From positions 1 to 38,926 of the forward strand of contig JAGLCH010000225.1 in NCBI GenBank assembly GCA_023146355.1: a stretch of DNA of 38,926 nt, written 5' to 3'. This document shows, piece by piece, positions 1 to 9,070 of this stretch. The notes below the pieces were generated by a model. It was not told the origin of the DNA. It was given only the letters and a program-made list of their open reading frames with translations, and did no database searches. The position numbers and the translations under genes were made by a program. The DNA comes from Bacteriovoracaceae bacterium. GTDB taxonomy: Bacteria; Bdellovibrionota; Bacteriovoracia; Bacteriovoracales; Bacteriovoracaceae. Within the stretch, counting starts at the first letter, position 1. Each line of letters opens with the position of its first letter.

Positions 1-6
1 AGGTGC

Positions 7-37
7 AAAAAAGAACTGGTGCACAGATGACACCAGT
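7..37 (-). terminator. Intrinsic terminator of the DUF4430-like gene
   Basis: Perfect 7-bp stem ACTGGTG/CACCAGT (15-21 with 31-37) and a 9-base loop. On the minus strand it is followed by a T-rich tract (the A run at 7-12). It begins 7 bases past the stop codon of the minus-strand gene ending at 44. Confidence 0.7.
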
Positions 38-43
38 ATAAAG

Positions 44-493
44 TTAAAACTTATGACAGGTGGAGACAATTCGCGCTGGAGTGCAGAATCCACTCCACTC
101 GCCAGAATCATAAGAGCTAAAGCCGTAGTACCAAGTAATAGTAGCGCTTTCTTGAAAAAATGTCTGATGCATCATCTCATCTGAGAGATGGCCATTAATC
201 CTAAAACACCAACCGTACGCTCGCATCTGGGTGTCACTTAGAATTTCAAGTGCATCCATTCCTGTTGCTGTTTCTAAAATTGAATTAATCCCCTGCTCTG
301 CCCCTTGATAGGGAATATTATTTTCCTTGAATGACCGAAGTGTGACTGCAGAAACTGTTGTTTGCCCCTCAAATTCCTGCGTGAAAGAGTGAATTATATT
401 ATCATTACAGACCTCTAGGATCTGCACTGTTGCTGTGGCAGCATGAAGGTAAGAGCATGATAATAAAAGAAGAAGTACTAATAATTGTTTCAT
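44..493 (-). CDS. Small exported DUF4430-like protein
   Basis: A 149-residue protein that begins with a clear signal peptide (MKQLLVLLLLLSCSYLHA), so it is probably exported to the periplasm or cell surface. The start was placed at 493 because an AGGGAG ribosome-binding site lies just upstream and the signal peptide begins there; an in-frame ATG 33 bases further up would put extra residues in front of the signal peptide. The C-terminal half contains a pattern GWCFRINGHL followed by ITWYYGFSSYDSGEW, which resembles the DUF4430/transcobalamin-like domain (a W/F-x-x-x-NG motif, then a strand ending in a tyrosine-rich stretch). Such domains in other bacteria bind small ligands or act as cell-surface modules, but no ligand can be inferred here. 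It is a single-gene unit diverging from the riboflavin operon and ending in its own terminator. The family call is moderate; the function is unknown. Confidence 0.65.
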   Translation of the reverse strand: MKQLLVLLLLLSCSYLHAATATVQILEVCNDNIIHSFTQEFEGQTTVSAVTLRSFKENNIPYQGAEQGINSILETATGMDALEILSDTQMRAYGWCFRINGHLSDEMMHQTFFQESATITWYYGFSSYDSGEWSGFCTPARIVSTCHKF

Positions 494-622
494 TTTTGAG
501 CTCCCTAAAGTAACACAAAGTACCACTCAAATAACAGCAATCCAATAGCGAATTATTTACAAAAACTTGGGTAAATAGGTGAAATTGGTGTAAGGTATGG
601 CCAGTTTACGAGGACTTATCAG

Positions 623-1699
623 ATGGAGCAAAAAGAGCACTACATTCAACTCTGCTTTGAGCAGGCCAAATTAGGAGCGGGATTTGTATCCCCCAATCCA
701 ATGGTGGGCGCAATTTTAGTTAAAGAAGGCAGAATTATAGGTAAAGGTTATCATCAGCAATATGGTAAATCACATGCTGAGCCTAATGCAATTGCTTCTG
801 CTACCGAGTCTGTTGAGGGGGCAACTCTCTATTGTTCTTTAGAGCCATGCTGTCATAGCAATAAACTTACCCCCCCCTGCACAGACCTAATTATCAAATC
901 AAAGATCTCAAAAGTTATTATATCAAACCTCGATCCCAATCCTGAAGTATCAGGTAGAGGACTTGAAATTCTTTCTAGTGCTGGAATTGAGATTGAACAT
1001 GGAGTACTTGCCGCCGAGGGTGCAAAGCTTAACCGTATCTTTTTCAAGTACATCACAACGAAACGCCCATTTTTGCATTTGAAATTGGCACAAACACTTG
1101 ATGGTCGAATTGCTACAGAGACGGGAGATTCAAAATGGATCACAGATGAAAGTGCTCGTACTATAGTTCATCAGATGAGATTTCATTATGATGCAGTAAT
1201 GGTTGGAAGAGGCACTCTCAATGCTGATAATCCCTCTTTAGATATTAGATTAATTGATAATAATGAAAAAATACCGTACCGAATTGTCGTTGGTAATCCT
1301 GAAAAAATGAATTGGGACCATAAAATTTTGGCAGACTCAAATACAGATAAGACAGTTATTATAAATTTGCACACATCTCTCAAAGTTCAGACAAAAAAAC
1401 TTATATCAGATCGTAAGATCACACTCATTGAATCTGATTCAATGAGTGACGCGCTTCAGGTGCTAGGTGAAATGAAAATTTCATCAATCTTACTTGAGGG
1501 AGGTGCGATTTTAGCAACCTCCATGATTGAAGAGGGATTTGTAGATAGAATCTCCACATTTATCGCCCCAAAGATTATTGGGAATGGTCCATCATCTATT
1601 AGTGGAACCAATTTTGAGAAAATGGCAGAGGCAATTGAACTTAAAGAAGTTGAAGTGAAAAGCATTGGTAATCAAGTATTAATTGAAGGGTCATTTTAA
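623..1699 (+). CDS. ribD: Bifunctional riboflavin biosynthesis deaminase/reductase RibD
   Basis: Catalyses the deamination of the pyrimidine ring and the NADPH-dependent reduction of the ribose side chain in riboflavin synthesis. The N-terminal deaminase domain carries the zinc ligands H51 (in HAEPNA), C76 and C86 (in EPCCHSNKLTPPC). The C76-C86 spacing is one residue longer than the usual EPCxHxGxTPPC form. The C-terminal reductase domain starts near residue 145 (FLHLKLAQTLDGRIA) and contains WITDE, the NPSLDIR segment and an EGGAILATS motif near residue 290. At 358 residues it has the normal full length. It is the first gene of the ribD-ribE-ribBA-ribH operon; its TAA stop overlaps the ATG of ribE by one base. 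A GAGGA-type ribosome-binding site precedes the start. An eight-C tract at 870-877 lies inside the zinc motif. Confidence 0.95.
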   Translation: MEQKEHYIQLCFEQAKLGAGFVSPNPMVGAILVKEGRIIGKGYHQQYGKSHAEPNAIASATESVEGATLYCSLEPCCHSNKLTPPCTDLIIKSKISKVIISNLDPNPEVSGRGLEILSSAGIEIEHGVLAAEGAKLNRIFFKYITTKRPFLHLKLAQTLDGRIATETGDSKWITDESARTIVHQMRFHYDAVMVGRGTLNADNPSLDIRLIDNNEKIPYRIVVGNPEKMNWDHKILADSNTDKTVIINLHTSLKVQTKKLISDRKITLIESDSMSDALQVLGEMKISSILLEGGAILATSMIEEGFVDRISTFIAPKIIGNGPSSISGTNFEKMAEAIELKEVEVKSIGNQVLIEGSF

Positions 1700-2346
1700 T
1701 GTTTACTGGTCTTATTAAGGAAATAGGAGTCGTTAAGAAAATTACTCCAAATGCAGAAGGAGCAGAGATTACTGTTTCGAGTGTTGTCCTTCTCTCTGAG
1801 ATTGTAGTTGATGACTCTATTGCTATAAATGGCGTATGCCAAACTGCGACGGCGGTAAGCGGAGATAGCTTTACCGTTCAAGCAGTACATATCTCTATGG
1901 AGAAAACTACTTTAGGTAGGCTTAGAGTCGGTGATGAAGTGAACATGGAACTTGCTTTACGGGCTAGTGATCGCCTTGGTGGCCACATTGTCCAAGGCCA
2001 TGTTAATTATATCGCAGATTTAACTGGGATAACGTCAAAAGGTAATAACTACCTTGTGAGTATTACTCTTCCTGCTGATGCTATCAAATATGTTGTTGCT
2101 GAAGGTTCTATCACTATTGACGGTATTTCACTTACAGTGGCCTACCTTGCAGGAAACAAAATAACGGTTTCTATCATTCCACATACATTTGAAAATACCA
2201 TTTTAAAGAATAAAAATGTTGGGGATAAAATAAATATTGAAGTTGATATAATAGCTAAATATGTTGAGCAATTATTAGGTTCTAAAAAAGAGGAGAAGAC
2301 TTCTTCCTCTATGACTGAAAATTGGCTTAGCTCTAAAGGATTCTAA
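1699..2346 (+). CDS. ribE: Riboflavin synthase alpha chain
   Basis: Converts two 6,7-dimethyl-8-ribityllumazine molecules into riboflavin and the pyrimidine precursor, the last step of the pathway. The MFTGLIKEIG start is diagnostic of the family. Two tandem lumazine-binding beta-barrel repeats are visible: residues about 1-97, with VNMELALRASDRLGGHIVQG closing the first, and about 98-195, with GSITIDGISLTVA in the second. The C-terminal tail (KKEEKTSSSMTENWLSSKGF) is a hydrophilic extension beyond the usual trimer helix. It is translationally coupled to ribD (1-base overlap), and ribBA follows after one base. Confidence 0.94.
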   Translation: MFTGLIKEIGVVKKITPNAEGAEITVSSVVLLSEIVVDDSIAINGVCQTATAVSGDSFTVQAVHISMEKTTLGRLRVGDEVNMELALRASDRLGGHIVQGHVNYIADLTGITSKGNNYLVSITLPADAIKYVVAEGSITIDGISLTVAYLAGNKITVSIIPHTFENTILKNKNVGDKINIEVDIIAKYVEQLLGSKKEEKTSSSMTENWLSSKGF

Positions 2347-2347
2347 A

Positions 2348-3568
2348 ATGATTGAACTGAGTTCTATTGAAAGTGCGATCGAAGATATTCGAGCTGGGAA
2401 GATGATTGTTGCCATCGATGATGAGTGCCGTGAAAATGAGGGGGACCTCATTATGTCTGCTGAAAAAGTCACGCCAGCGGCGATAAATTTTATGGCCACA
2501 TATGGTCGAGGATTAATCTGTGCACCTATTTTAAAGTCTGATGCTGACCGCTTTGGGCTAGAATTGATGGTGAAGAGTAATAACTCTCAAAATGAAACTG
2601 CTTTCACTGTATCGATTGATTTGTTAAATGGCGGGACAGGCATTTCGTGTAAAGATAGGTCGGATACTGTGCTGGCGCTTACAAATGATGAAAGTACAGC
2701 GACAACGTTTGCAAAGCCTGGTCATATTTTTCCACTTATTGCTAAGGACGATGGGGTGCTAGTAAGAGATGGCCATACTGAAGCGGCCGTAGACTTTGCC
2801 CGCTTAGCAGGTCACAAACCAGTAGGCCTTATTTGTGAAATTTTAAGTGAAGACGGAACTATGTCCCGTGGTGAAGAATTATTTCTTTTTGCAAAGAAAC
2901 ACGATCTTAAAATGGTCTCGATCGCAGACCTTATAAAGTACAGAAAGAGATTTGATACGATTTGTTCTGACACTGATGCTATCGATTTTCCCAATAAGTA
3001 TGGAGAAGGTTTTAAATTAAAAGTTTTTGAAAGCACTATTAATTCAGGTGAACATCACGTGGCAATTTACAAGGGCGAGATCACTTCTGATGAGCCTTTG
3101 CTCACGAGAGTACACTCAGAATGCTTTACAGGAGATCTTTTTGGATCTTTAAGATGTGAGTGCGGTGATCAACTAGAAAGTGCTATGCGAGCAATTGATA
3201 AGCTTGGTCGAGGATTAATTCTTTATATGAGACAAGAGGGAAGAGGAATTGGACTGCCTAATAAAATTAAGGCCTACCGGCTTCAAGATGGTGGACTCGA
3301 TACAGTTGACGCCAATATTGCCTTGGGGTTTGATCCTGATATGCGTGATTATTCATTTGCTGCTCAAATGATTAAGAAGCTTAATATAGAAAGTATTCGA
3401 TTAATGACCAATAACCCTGAAAAGGTCAATGGCCTTAGGGAGTTTGGCATTGATATTGCTGAGCGAGTGCCTACAGAAATCTGCGTTCACGAACATAATT
3501 TAGGATATATGGAAGTTAAGAGAGACCGAATGGGTCATATGCTTCCTGAGAAATTAAATAATAAATAG
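2348..3568 (+). CDS. ribBA: Bifunctional DHBP synthase / GTP cyclohydrolase II
   Basis: Fusion of the two entry enzymes of riboflavin synthesis. Residues about 1-200 are 3,4-dihydroxy-2-butanone-4-phosphate synthase, with the acidic metal/substrate loop DDECRENEGDLI (24-35) and the GHIFPL and DGHTEAAVDFARLAG motifs. Residues about 205-400 are GTP cyclohydrolase II with zinc cysteines C259, C270 and C272 (HSECFTGDLFGSLRCECGDQ), the GTP-binding RQEGRGIGLPNK loop and R333 in the DMRDY catalytic segment. Both halves look intact, so the fusion should carry both activities, which fits the absence of separate ribA or ribB genes in the operon. The 406-residue length is typical. Confidence 0.95.
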   Translation: MIELSSIESAIEDIRAGKMIVAIDDECRENEGDLIMSAEKVTPAAINFMATYGRGLICAPILKSDADRFGLELMVKSNNSQNETAFTVSIDLLNGGTGISCKDRSDTVLALTNDESTATTFAKPGHIFPLIAKDDGVLVRDGHTEAAVDFARLAGHKPVGLICEILSEDGTMSRGEELFLFAKKHDLKMVSIADLIKYRKRFDTICSDTDAIDFPNKYGEGFKLKVFESTINSGEHHVAIYKGEITSDEPLLTRVHSECFTGDLFGSLRCECGDQLESAMRAIDKLGRGLILYMRQEGRGIGLPNKIKAYRLQDGGLDTVDANIALGFDPDMRDYSFAAQMIKKLNIESIRLMTNNPEKVNGLREFGIDIAERVPTEICVHEHNLGYMEVKRDRMGHMLPEKLNNK

Positions 3569-3578
3569 GAGAATAGAT

Positions 3579-4043
3579 ATGAATATTTTAGAAGGACATT
3601 TAAACGCTTCAGGAAAAAAATATGCAATTGTTGTGGCGCGATTTAATGAATTCATTTCCTCAAAACTTTTAGGAGCAGCAGAAGATTGTCTAAAAAGGCA
3701 TAGCTGTAATGTTGATACTGATGTCGATATTGCTTGGGTTCCAGGTGCTTTTGAAATTCCATTGGTGGCCCAGCGTTTGGCAGCAACTAAAAAATATGAT
3801 GCAGTGTTAACTTTAGGGGCAGTTATCAGAGGCTCAACTCCACACTTTGATTATGTTTGCTCAGAAGTTTCAAAGGGTACTGCAAAGGTGTCTCTTGATA
3901 CTAATGTTCCTGTTATTTTTGGTGTGATAACTACGGATACAATTGAGCAGGCAATTGAGCGCGCGGGAACAAAGGCCGGAAATAAGGGTTGGGATTGTGC
4001 AATGGCAGCAATTGAAATGAGTACTCTTCTTTCAAAAATATAA
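3579..4043 (+). CDS. ribH: 6,7-dimethyl-8-ribityllumazine synthase
   Basis: Condenses the ribitylamino-pyrimidine with dihydroxybutanone phosphate. Family motifs are all present: ARFNEFISSKL (20-30), VPGAFEIP (54-61), the GAVIRGSTPHFDYV loop containing catalytic H89, and the AIERAGTKAGNKG phosphate-binding segment with R128. The 154-residue length is normal. It is the last gene of the rib operon, 10 bases after ribBA with a GGAG ribosome-binding site, and is followed at once by an intrinsic terminator. Confidence 0.95.
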   Translation: MNILEGHLNASGKKYAIVVARFNEFISSKLLGAAEDCLKRHSCNVDTDVDIAWVPGAFEIPLVAQRLAATKKYDAVLTLGAVIRGSTPHFDYVCSEVSKGTAKVSLDTNVPVIFGVITTDTIEQAIERAGTKAGNKGWDCAMAAIEMSTLLSKI

Positions 4044-4065
4044 TAAATAAATTTAAAGATAGTTT

Positions 4066-4095
4066 AAAAGGGAAGCTCGTTCTTCCCTTTTTTTT
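4066..4095 (+). terminator. Intrinsic terminator of the rib operon
   Basis: Perfect stem AAAGGGAAG/CTTCCCTTT (4067-4075 with 4082-4090), a 6-base loop and an eight-T run at 4088-4095, 23 bases past the ribH stop. Confidence 0.88.
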
Positions 4096-4141
4096 ATTCT
4101 TAATTCCAGTTTAAGATGAAGCAGTCTATCCCTACTCCAAA

Positions 4142-4924
4142 CTATTCTTTAAGAAAATAAGCTACAAGTTTTGGGTATAGGCTTCTTGGAACTAACCTTA
4201 GTAGTATGACATTGAATTTATTCATAAATCCTGGCACTACAAACTGTTTGCCGGCAAACATCGCTTTTATTCCTGCATTCGCCACTGGAAAGCTCTTCAT
4301 AATTGCAAACTTTGAATAAATACTTAGGCCCTGACCTGCTACTTCCATAAACTCAGTTTCTGTGAGTCCAGGACAAAGGGCAGTTGCTGTAACATTCTTG
4401 TCTCGCAGTTCATGGCCTAGCGCTTGAGTAAAGTTGAGTACATAGGATTTCGTAGCGGCATACGAGGCATAACCTGGGCAAGGTTGAAAAGATGCAAGAG
4501 AGGCCACATTTAATATACGTCCGCCATTTCTACTTGCCATATCTTTACCAAAGAAGTGACAAAGCTCAGTAAGAGTAATCATATTGAGTCTCATCATTTC
4601 ATCAATTTTGGATAGATCACTCTCTACTTGCTGTCCATAAATGCCAAATCCTGCATTATTAATTAGGTAGTCGATTCTTATTTCTTTCAGTAAAAGAAGG
4701 TCAAAGAGTTCGTACCCAGCACCAGTATTTGATAGGTCCATTACGATGACTTCAACTTTAATATTATATTCTTTCTTTAAAGTTTCTTTTAACTTTTCTA
4801 AACGATCTTGACGACGAGCTACAATCACCAGGTTTATTCCTAGGCGCGCTAAAATGTGTGAAAAATCAACGCCGAGGCCACTTGATGCACCTGTTATTAA
4901 TGCCCACTTTGAAACTGTACTCAT
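4142..4924 (-). CDS. Short-chain dehydrogenase/reductase (SDR)
   Basis: Classical SDR of 260 residues. The N-terminal Rossmann motif is TGASSGLG (11-18), followed by NNAG (89-92). The catalytic tetrad is N114, S142, Y155 and K159 (YAATK). It is predicted to be a cytoplasmic NAD(P)H-dependent oxidoreductase acting on a hydroxyl or carbonyl substrate. The C-terminal 60 residues are hydrophobic and basic (FNVILLRLVPRSLYPKLVAY), as in SDRs that act on lipids or acyl chains, which hints at a membrane-associated substrate but does not prove it. An AGAGAGG ribosome-binding site precedes the ATG. The rhodanese gene upstream ends in its own terminator, so this gene probably has its own promoter in 4925-4975. 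The substrate is unknown. Confidence 0.85.
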   Translation of the reverse strand: MSTVSKWALITGASSGLGVDFSHILARLGINLVIVARRQDRLEKLKETLKKEYNIKVEVIVMDLSNTGAGYELFDLLLLKEIRIDYLINNAGFGIYGQQVESDLSKIDEMMRLNMITLTELCHFFGKDMASRNGGRILNVASLASFQPCPGYASYAATKSYVLNFTQALGHELRDKNVTATALCPGLTETEFMEVAGQGLSIYSKFAIMKSFPVANAGIKAMFAGKQFVVPGFMNKFNVILLRLVPRSLYPKLVAYFLKE

Positions 4925-4971
4925 GGCCTACCTCTCTGAAAGTTAATATAAGAATAAGATTAAAATAGAAT

Positions 4972-5008
4972 AAAGAAAAGCCCCCTTATAAATAACTTGT
5001 AAGGGGGC
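4972..5008 (-). terminator. Intrinsic terminator of the rhodanese gene
   Basis: Perfect 9-bp stem GCCCCCTTA/TAAGGGGGC (4980-4988 with 5000-5008) with an 11-base loop. Read on the minus strand it is followed by TTTTCTTTA. It lies 29 bases after the rhodanese stop. Confidence 0.82.
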
Positions 5009-5037
5009 CAAATAGAATGACTCGGAATGAGTTTAGT

Positions 5038-5400
5038 TTAGTGGGATAGGGAGTTCCAGGCGACCATTCCACCTTTAACGTTAAAAACGGTAAGGTTAAA
5101 TTTCTCAAGGATCCCATATGCAATAGACGATCTCCTGCCACTTCGGCAGATAAGATAGATTTTTTGGTCTCCATAGCTTTCAGCTATGTAATCAATTTGA
5201 GTTTCGAGACCCGAAAGAGGAATAAGCTCAGCACCATCTAAATGATCTGCCTTATATTCTGAAGGGGTACGAACATCAATAATGATAAAATCATTGGCAC
5301 CTTGTTCAATTACGTTTTTTAAGTTTTTAACAGAAATTTCTTCAATTCCAAATGCTGAAAACATGAAAAATGTGGCGAATAGGGCAAGAATCTTTTTCAT
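5038..5400 (-). CDS. Exported single-domain rhodanese
   Basis: A 120-residue protein with a signal peptide (residues about 1-18, MKKILALFATFFMFSAFG) followed by one rhodanese domain. The active-site loop is CRSGRRS with catalytic C85. The IIDVRTPSEY segment (40-49) and the closing VKGGMVAWN motif are typical of the single-domain GlpE/PspE type. It probably carries sulfur as a persulfide in the periplasm, like PspE, since the signal peptide implies export. A strong GAGGAG ribosome-binding site precedes the ATG. It is a single-gene unit with its own terminator, separated by 94 bases from the methyltransferase gene upstream. The physiological sulfur donor and acceptor are not indicated. Confidence 0.88.
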   Translation of the reverse strand: MKKILALFATFFMFSAFGIEEISVKNLKNVIEQGANDFIIIDVRTPSEYKADHLDGAELIPLSGLETQIDYIAESYGDQKIYLICRSGRRSSIAYGILEKFNLTVFNVKGGMVAWNSLSH

Positions 5401-5494
5401 TTGATCTCCTCAAAGTTGATATAGATCTATCTTAGTCTTCTATGGGCCAAAGTATAATTGAATGAGTCTATAAAGTAATAGCTTAAGTTGATTG

Positions 5495-6256
5495 TTAACG
5501 AAGGTGGTAGAGAAAGATAGACGCGGCCATGGCAGCATTGAGATGGGCAACCTTCTCATCTACTTGTATTTTAAGTGTTTTATCACAATAGCTGGCAATC
5601 TCGTCATCCATTCCATGTCCTTCAGAGCCAATTACCATTGCAAGCTTTTGAGGAAATACAATATCAGTCAAGAGTATTGAATCTTCTCTATTGGCAGTTC
5701 CAAAAACTGCATATCCCAAGTGAGAGAGCTCGTGAAGAGTGCTGAGAAGTTCGTTTGAGCTGTGTGTATTCATGAAAAATATATTTCCCATGGAAACTCT
5801 GATCGCTCTTCGAAGAAGAGGAGACGCACTTTTTTCATCCGTAATAATTGAAGTCACACCAAAAGCTGCAGCACTTCGAACAATGGCACCAACATTCTCA
5901 GGTGAAGTCACACCATTAAGAACGACTATTCTATCACCTAGCGCATTTACAGACGCCTGAGCGGGGCATTTTGCTCTTGCCATGACTCCATGATGAAGTT
6001 TGTAGCCTATAACTTGCTCTATGATATTTTTTTCCGCAACAAAGACTAGCTCTGATGGAACTCTATTTTTTAATAGATCTTTATGTTCCGCGTAATATGA
6101 AGAGGTAACAAAAACCTTTTCAATCTCGAGTCCACTATCAAATAGTTTGGTCACAACTTTTTCGCTGTCACAGAGAATTGAGTTTCCGGTGGCCTTGTTT
6201 CGAAGGGTAAGAAATTCTTGGACTCGTGAATCTGTAGGATCAGTTATTTCTATCAT
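5495..6256 (-). CDS. SpoU/TrmH-family RNA 2'-O-methyltransferase
   Basis: A 253-residue SPOUT methyltransferase. The three trefoil-knot motifs are visible: motif 1 NGVTSPENVGAIVRSAAAFG (114-133, with N121 and R127), motif 2 IGSEGHGM (209-216) and motif 3 HLNAAMAASIFLY (238-250). It uses S-adenosylmethionine to methylate a ribose 2'-OH of tRNA or rRNA; the sequence does not show which nucleotide. Residues 1-105 form the variable N-terminal substrate-binding domain. Its ATG overlaps the uvrA stop by 4 bases (ATGA), so it is translationally coupled to uvrA and is the last gene of the mfd-to-uvrA run. No hairpin terminator is visible after it. Confidence 0.88.
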   Translation of the reverse strand: MIEITDPTDSRVQEFLTLRNKATGNSILCDSEKVVTKLFDSGLEIEKVFVTSSYYAEHKDLLKNRVPSELVFVAEKNIIEQVIGYKLHHGVMARAKCPAQASVNALGDRIVVLNGVTSPENVGAIVRSAAAFGVTSIITDEKSASPLLRRAIRVSMGNIFFMNTHSSNELLSTLHELSHLGYAVFGTANREDSILLTDIVFPQKLAMVIGSEGHGMDDEIASYCDKTLKIQVDEKVAHLNAAMAASIFLYHLR

Positions 6257-9069
6257 TTTTTCTTAAGCATCTCTTTTAGAAAGTGACCCGTAAACGAGTT
6301 TTTATTCTTTGCAACTTGCTCAGGAGTTCCAACAGCGACAATCTTGCCACCTTTGTCCCCTCCTCCGGGCCCAAGATCAATAACACAATCTGCCAGCTTT
6401 ATGACATCTAGATTATGTTCAATTACTAAGACAGAATGACCTTTAACAATCAATTGTTCTAGTGCTTCCATTAGGATTTTTACGTCCTGAAAATGTAATC
6501 CTGTAGTTGGTTCATCTAGAATATAGAAGCAATGACCTTTAGTTCTTTTGGCCAGTTCGCTGGAAAGTTTTAGTCGCTGCGCCTCTCCTCCTGAAAGGGT
6601 TGTTGCTGGCTGTCCGAGCTTCATGTAGCCAAGTCCAACATTGACCATAGTCCCAAGGATTCGTGAAATCTTTGGGTGATTGATAAAAAACTGATGTGCT
6701 TCCTCAATTGTCATATTGAGGACATCTGAGATGTGTTTCGCTTTATAGAGAATAGAGAGAGTTTCACGATTAAAGCGAGTCCCTCTACATTCATCACAAG
6801 TAATATAGACGTCAGGCAGGAAATGCATCTCAATCTTTTTAACGCCATTCCCTTCGCATTCTTCACAGCGTCCGCCTTTCACATTAAAGCTGAAGCGCCC
6901 TGCCTTATAACCCCGTGCTTTTGACTCGGGTGTTAAACTATAGAGCTTACGTATTTCATCGAAAACACCAGAGTAAGTTGCAGGGTTTGATTTTGGAGTT
7001 CGGCCAATTGGAGATTGATTGAGATCAATGACTTGCTTGATTTCTTGAACACCACTTATTGCGCGATAATTTTCTCGATCATAAATAGGATTACGTCCTG
7101 ATGACATATAGTTTTTTATTGCTGGAATTAATACTTCATGAACGAGCGTAGACTTACCAGATCCACTAACTCCTGTCACGCAAACCAATCCACCAAGTGG
7201 GAAGTTAACATCGACCTTTTCAAGATTGTTGTGAGTAGCACCAAATAACTTAATGAATGTCTCTAATTCTCTTCTCTTTTTAGGGATTTCTATTGAAATT
7301 TCTCCCGACAGAAATCTTCCGGTTGGAGAACTTTTGACTTTCATTATTTGCTTTGCTGTTCCCTCGGCGACGACTTCGCCACCGTGAGTTCCAGCACCTG
7401 GGCCCATATCAATAATGTGGTCTGATGCCATCATAGTCTCTTCATCGTGTTCGACTACAAGAACCGTATTTCCTAGGTCTCGAAGAGACTTCAAAGTATT
7501 TATTAATTTTGCATTGTCTCTTTGATGAAGACCAATACTTGGTTCATCTAAAACGTAGAGTACACCAGTCAGCGCTGAGCCAATCTGTGTTGCTAGGCGA
7601 ATTCGTTGACTTTCTCCGCCAGAAAGTCCCATTGCTGGTCGATGAAGAGTTAGATAGTCCAATCCAACATCGATTAAAAATTGAAGTCGTGACCTAATCT
7701 CTTTAAGCAATTTTTCGGCAATTATCTTCTTCTCCCCTGTGAGCTTTAATTTGTTCATGAACTCAGAAAGCGCAATGACGGAGAGAGATGAAAGTTCAGT
7801 GATATTTTTTCCACCAATCTTAGTGGAAATAGCAACTTCATTTAGACGATTGCCCTTACATAGAGGGCAGGTCTTAATAATCATATAGCGCTCAATTTCT
7901 TTGCGAGCTTTTTCCGAAGCAGTATTGTGATACTTCTTATGTTGCCAGGCTATGATTCCTTTAAAGTTTTTCTTGAAATCAAACTTTGAATTTTCTGATA
8001 CGAATGAAAAAGTATAGATCTTGTCTGAACCATAAAAAAGCGTGTGCTTAAAATCTTCAGGAAGATCTTTGTATGGCACTGAGATATCGATTGAATCTTG
8101 GTTTACAACATTTAAAAACATTTTATAGAAAAATGAATTTCTTTTGGCGATTGGTAGTACGGCACCCTGTGTGATTGATAGGTTTTGATCAAAAATCATT
8201 AATTTCGGATCAAGTACATTACTCTCTCCAAGCCCATTACATTCAGGGCAGGCCCCAAGCGGTGAGTTAAAAGAAAATATTGGTGGCTCTAGGTCTGGGA
8301 ATACACGCTTCGTTGTTGGGGACATATTATTTTCGCTAAAGGTAAATTCCTCATTTCCTACAATAACGACTAAGGTTCCCTCACCTGTCTTTAGGCCATA
8401 CTCAACCGAATCAGTTAGACGTTTTCGGATACCATCTTTAATAACAATACGATCTATAATGATTTCGACCGTGTGTTTTTTTTTATCAAGCTTGAGGTCA
8501 TCTTCAAGCATAACGATTTCTCCATCAATTCTGGCACGAGAAAATCCCATTGATAAAAATTTTGAAATTTCAGACTTAAGACTTCCAGTCTTTCCTTCTA
8601 TAACTGGTGCGAGAAGTTGTATCTTAGTTTTATTTGGTGACTTTAAGAGCGTTTTTACAATTTGATTTGCAGAGTATCTAATAATTTCTTCACCCGTATC
8701 GGGGCAAAATAGAGTTCCTGCTCTTGCGTATAAAACTCTCATATAGTCGTATATCTCTGTCACCGTACCAACAGTAGAGCGAGGGTTTTTACTGCTTGTT
8801 TTTTGATCGATAGCAATTGCAGGAGATAGTCCTGAAATGGATTCAACATCAGGAGGTTGATGCTGGCCCAAAAATTGTCTGGCATAAGATGAGAGAGACT
8901 CAATATAACGGCGCTGTCCTTCGACATAGATAGTATCAAAGGCAAGAGATGACTTCCCTGATCCTGATGGACCGGTAATTACAGTTAAGGCATTTTTTGG
9001 GATGCTAACATTTACTGATTTTAAATTATGAACCTTTGACTTATTTACAATGATTTCATCTAGTGACAT
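6253..9069 (-). CDS. uvrA: Excinuclease ABC subunit A
   Basis: DNA damage recognition ATPase of nucleotide excision repair, which loads UvrB on lesions. It has 938 residues, the normal length. There are two ABC ATPase modules: Walker A1 GPSGSGKS (33-40) and A2 GVSGSGKS (633-640), and signature motifs LSGGES (482-487) and LSGGEA (near 828). Zinc modules are seen at C274/C277 with C401/C404 and at C735/C738 with C758/C761. Both Walker B regions end in DEP (LDEPSIGLH and LDEPTTGLH). It starts one base after pdxA ends and overlaps the methyltransferase gene. Mfd, its partner in transcription-coupled repair, is encoded upstream on the same strand. Confidence 0.97.
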   Translation of the reverse strand: MSLDEIIVNKSKVHNLKSVNVSIPKNALTVITGPSGSGKSSLAFDTIYVEGQRRYIESLSSYARQFLGQHQPPDVESISGLSPAIAIDQKTSSKNPRSTVGTVTEIYDYMRVLYARAGTLFCPDTGEEIIRYSANQIVKTLLKSPNKTKIQLLAPVIEGKTGSLKSEISKFLSMGFSRARIDGEIVMLEDDLKLDKKKHTVEIIIDRIVIKDGIRKRLTDSVEYGLKTGEGTLVVIVGNEEFTFSENNMSPTTKRVFPDLEPPIFSFNSPLGACPECNGLGESNVLDPKLMIFDQNLSITQGAVLPIAKRNSFFYKMFLNVVNQDSIDISVPYKDLPEDFKHTLFYGSDKIYTFSFVSENSKFDFKKNFKGIIAWQHKKYHNTASEKARKEIERYMIIKTCPLCKGNRLNEVAISTKIGGKNITELSSLSVIALSEFMNKLKLTGEKKIIAEKLLKEIRSRLQFLIDVGLDYLTLHRPAMGLSGGESQRIRLATQIGSALTGVLYVLDEPSIGLHQRDNAKLINTLKSLRDLGNTVLVVEHDEETMMASDHIIDMGPGAGTHGGEVVAEGTAKQIMKVKSSPTGRFLSGEISIEIPKKRRELETFIKLFGATHNNLEKVDVNFPLGGLVCVTGVSGSGKSTLVHEVLIPAIKNYMSSGRNPIYDRENYRAISGVQEIKQVIDLNQSPIGRTPKSNPATYSGVFDEIRKLYSLTPESKARGYKAGRFSFNVKGGRCEECEGNGVKKIEMHFLPDVYITCDECRGTRFNRETLSILYKAKHISDVLNMTIEEAHQFFINHPKISRILGTMVNVGLGYMKLGQPATTLSGGEAQRLKLSSELAKRTKGHCFYILDEPTTGLHFQDVKILMEALEQLIVKGHSVLVIEHNLDVIKLADCVIDLGPGGGDKGGKIVAVGTPEQVAKNKNSFTGHFLKEMLKKK

Positions 9070-9070
9070 T

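Noticed and set aside
527..622. Possible FMN riboswitch before ribD
   Set aside because: The gap is only 129 bases between start codons and lacks the conserved RFN boxes; a GGTGAAATT string occurs but without the matching partner segments.
870..877. Eight-C tract inside ribD as a phase-variation switch
   Set aside because: The gene is an essential-type housekeeping enzyme with an intact frame through the tract; a C8 tract alone is weak evidence for phase variation.
853..1143. Antisense open frames inside ribD, uvrA, mfd and other long genes
   Set aside because: They lie wholly inside well-supported genes, lack ribosome-binding sites and encode no recognisable protein.
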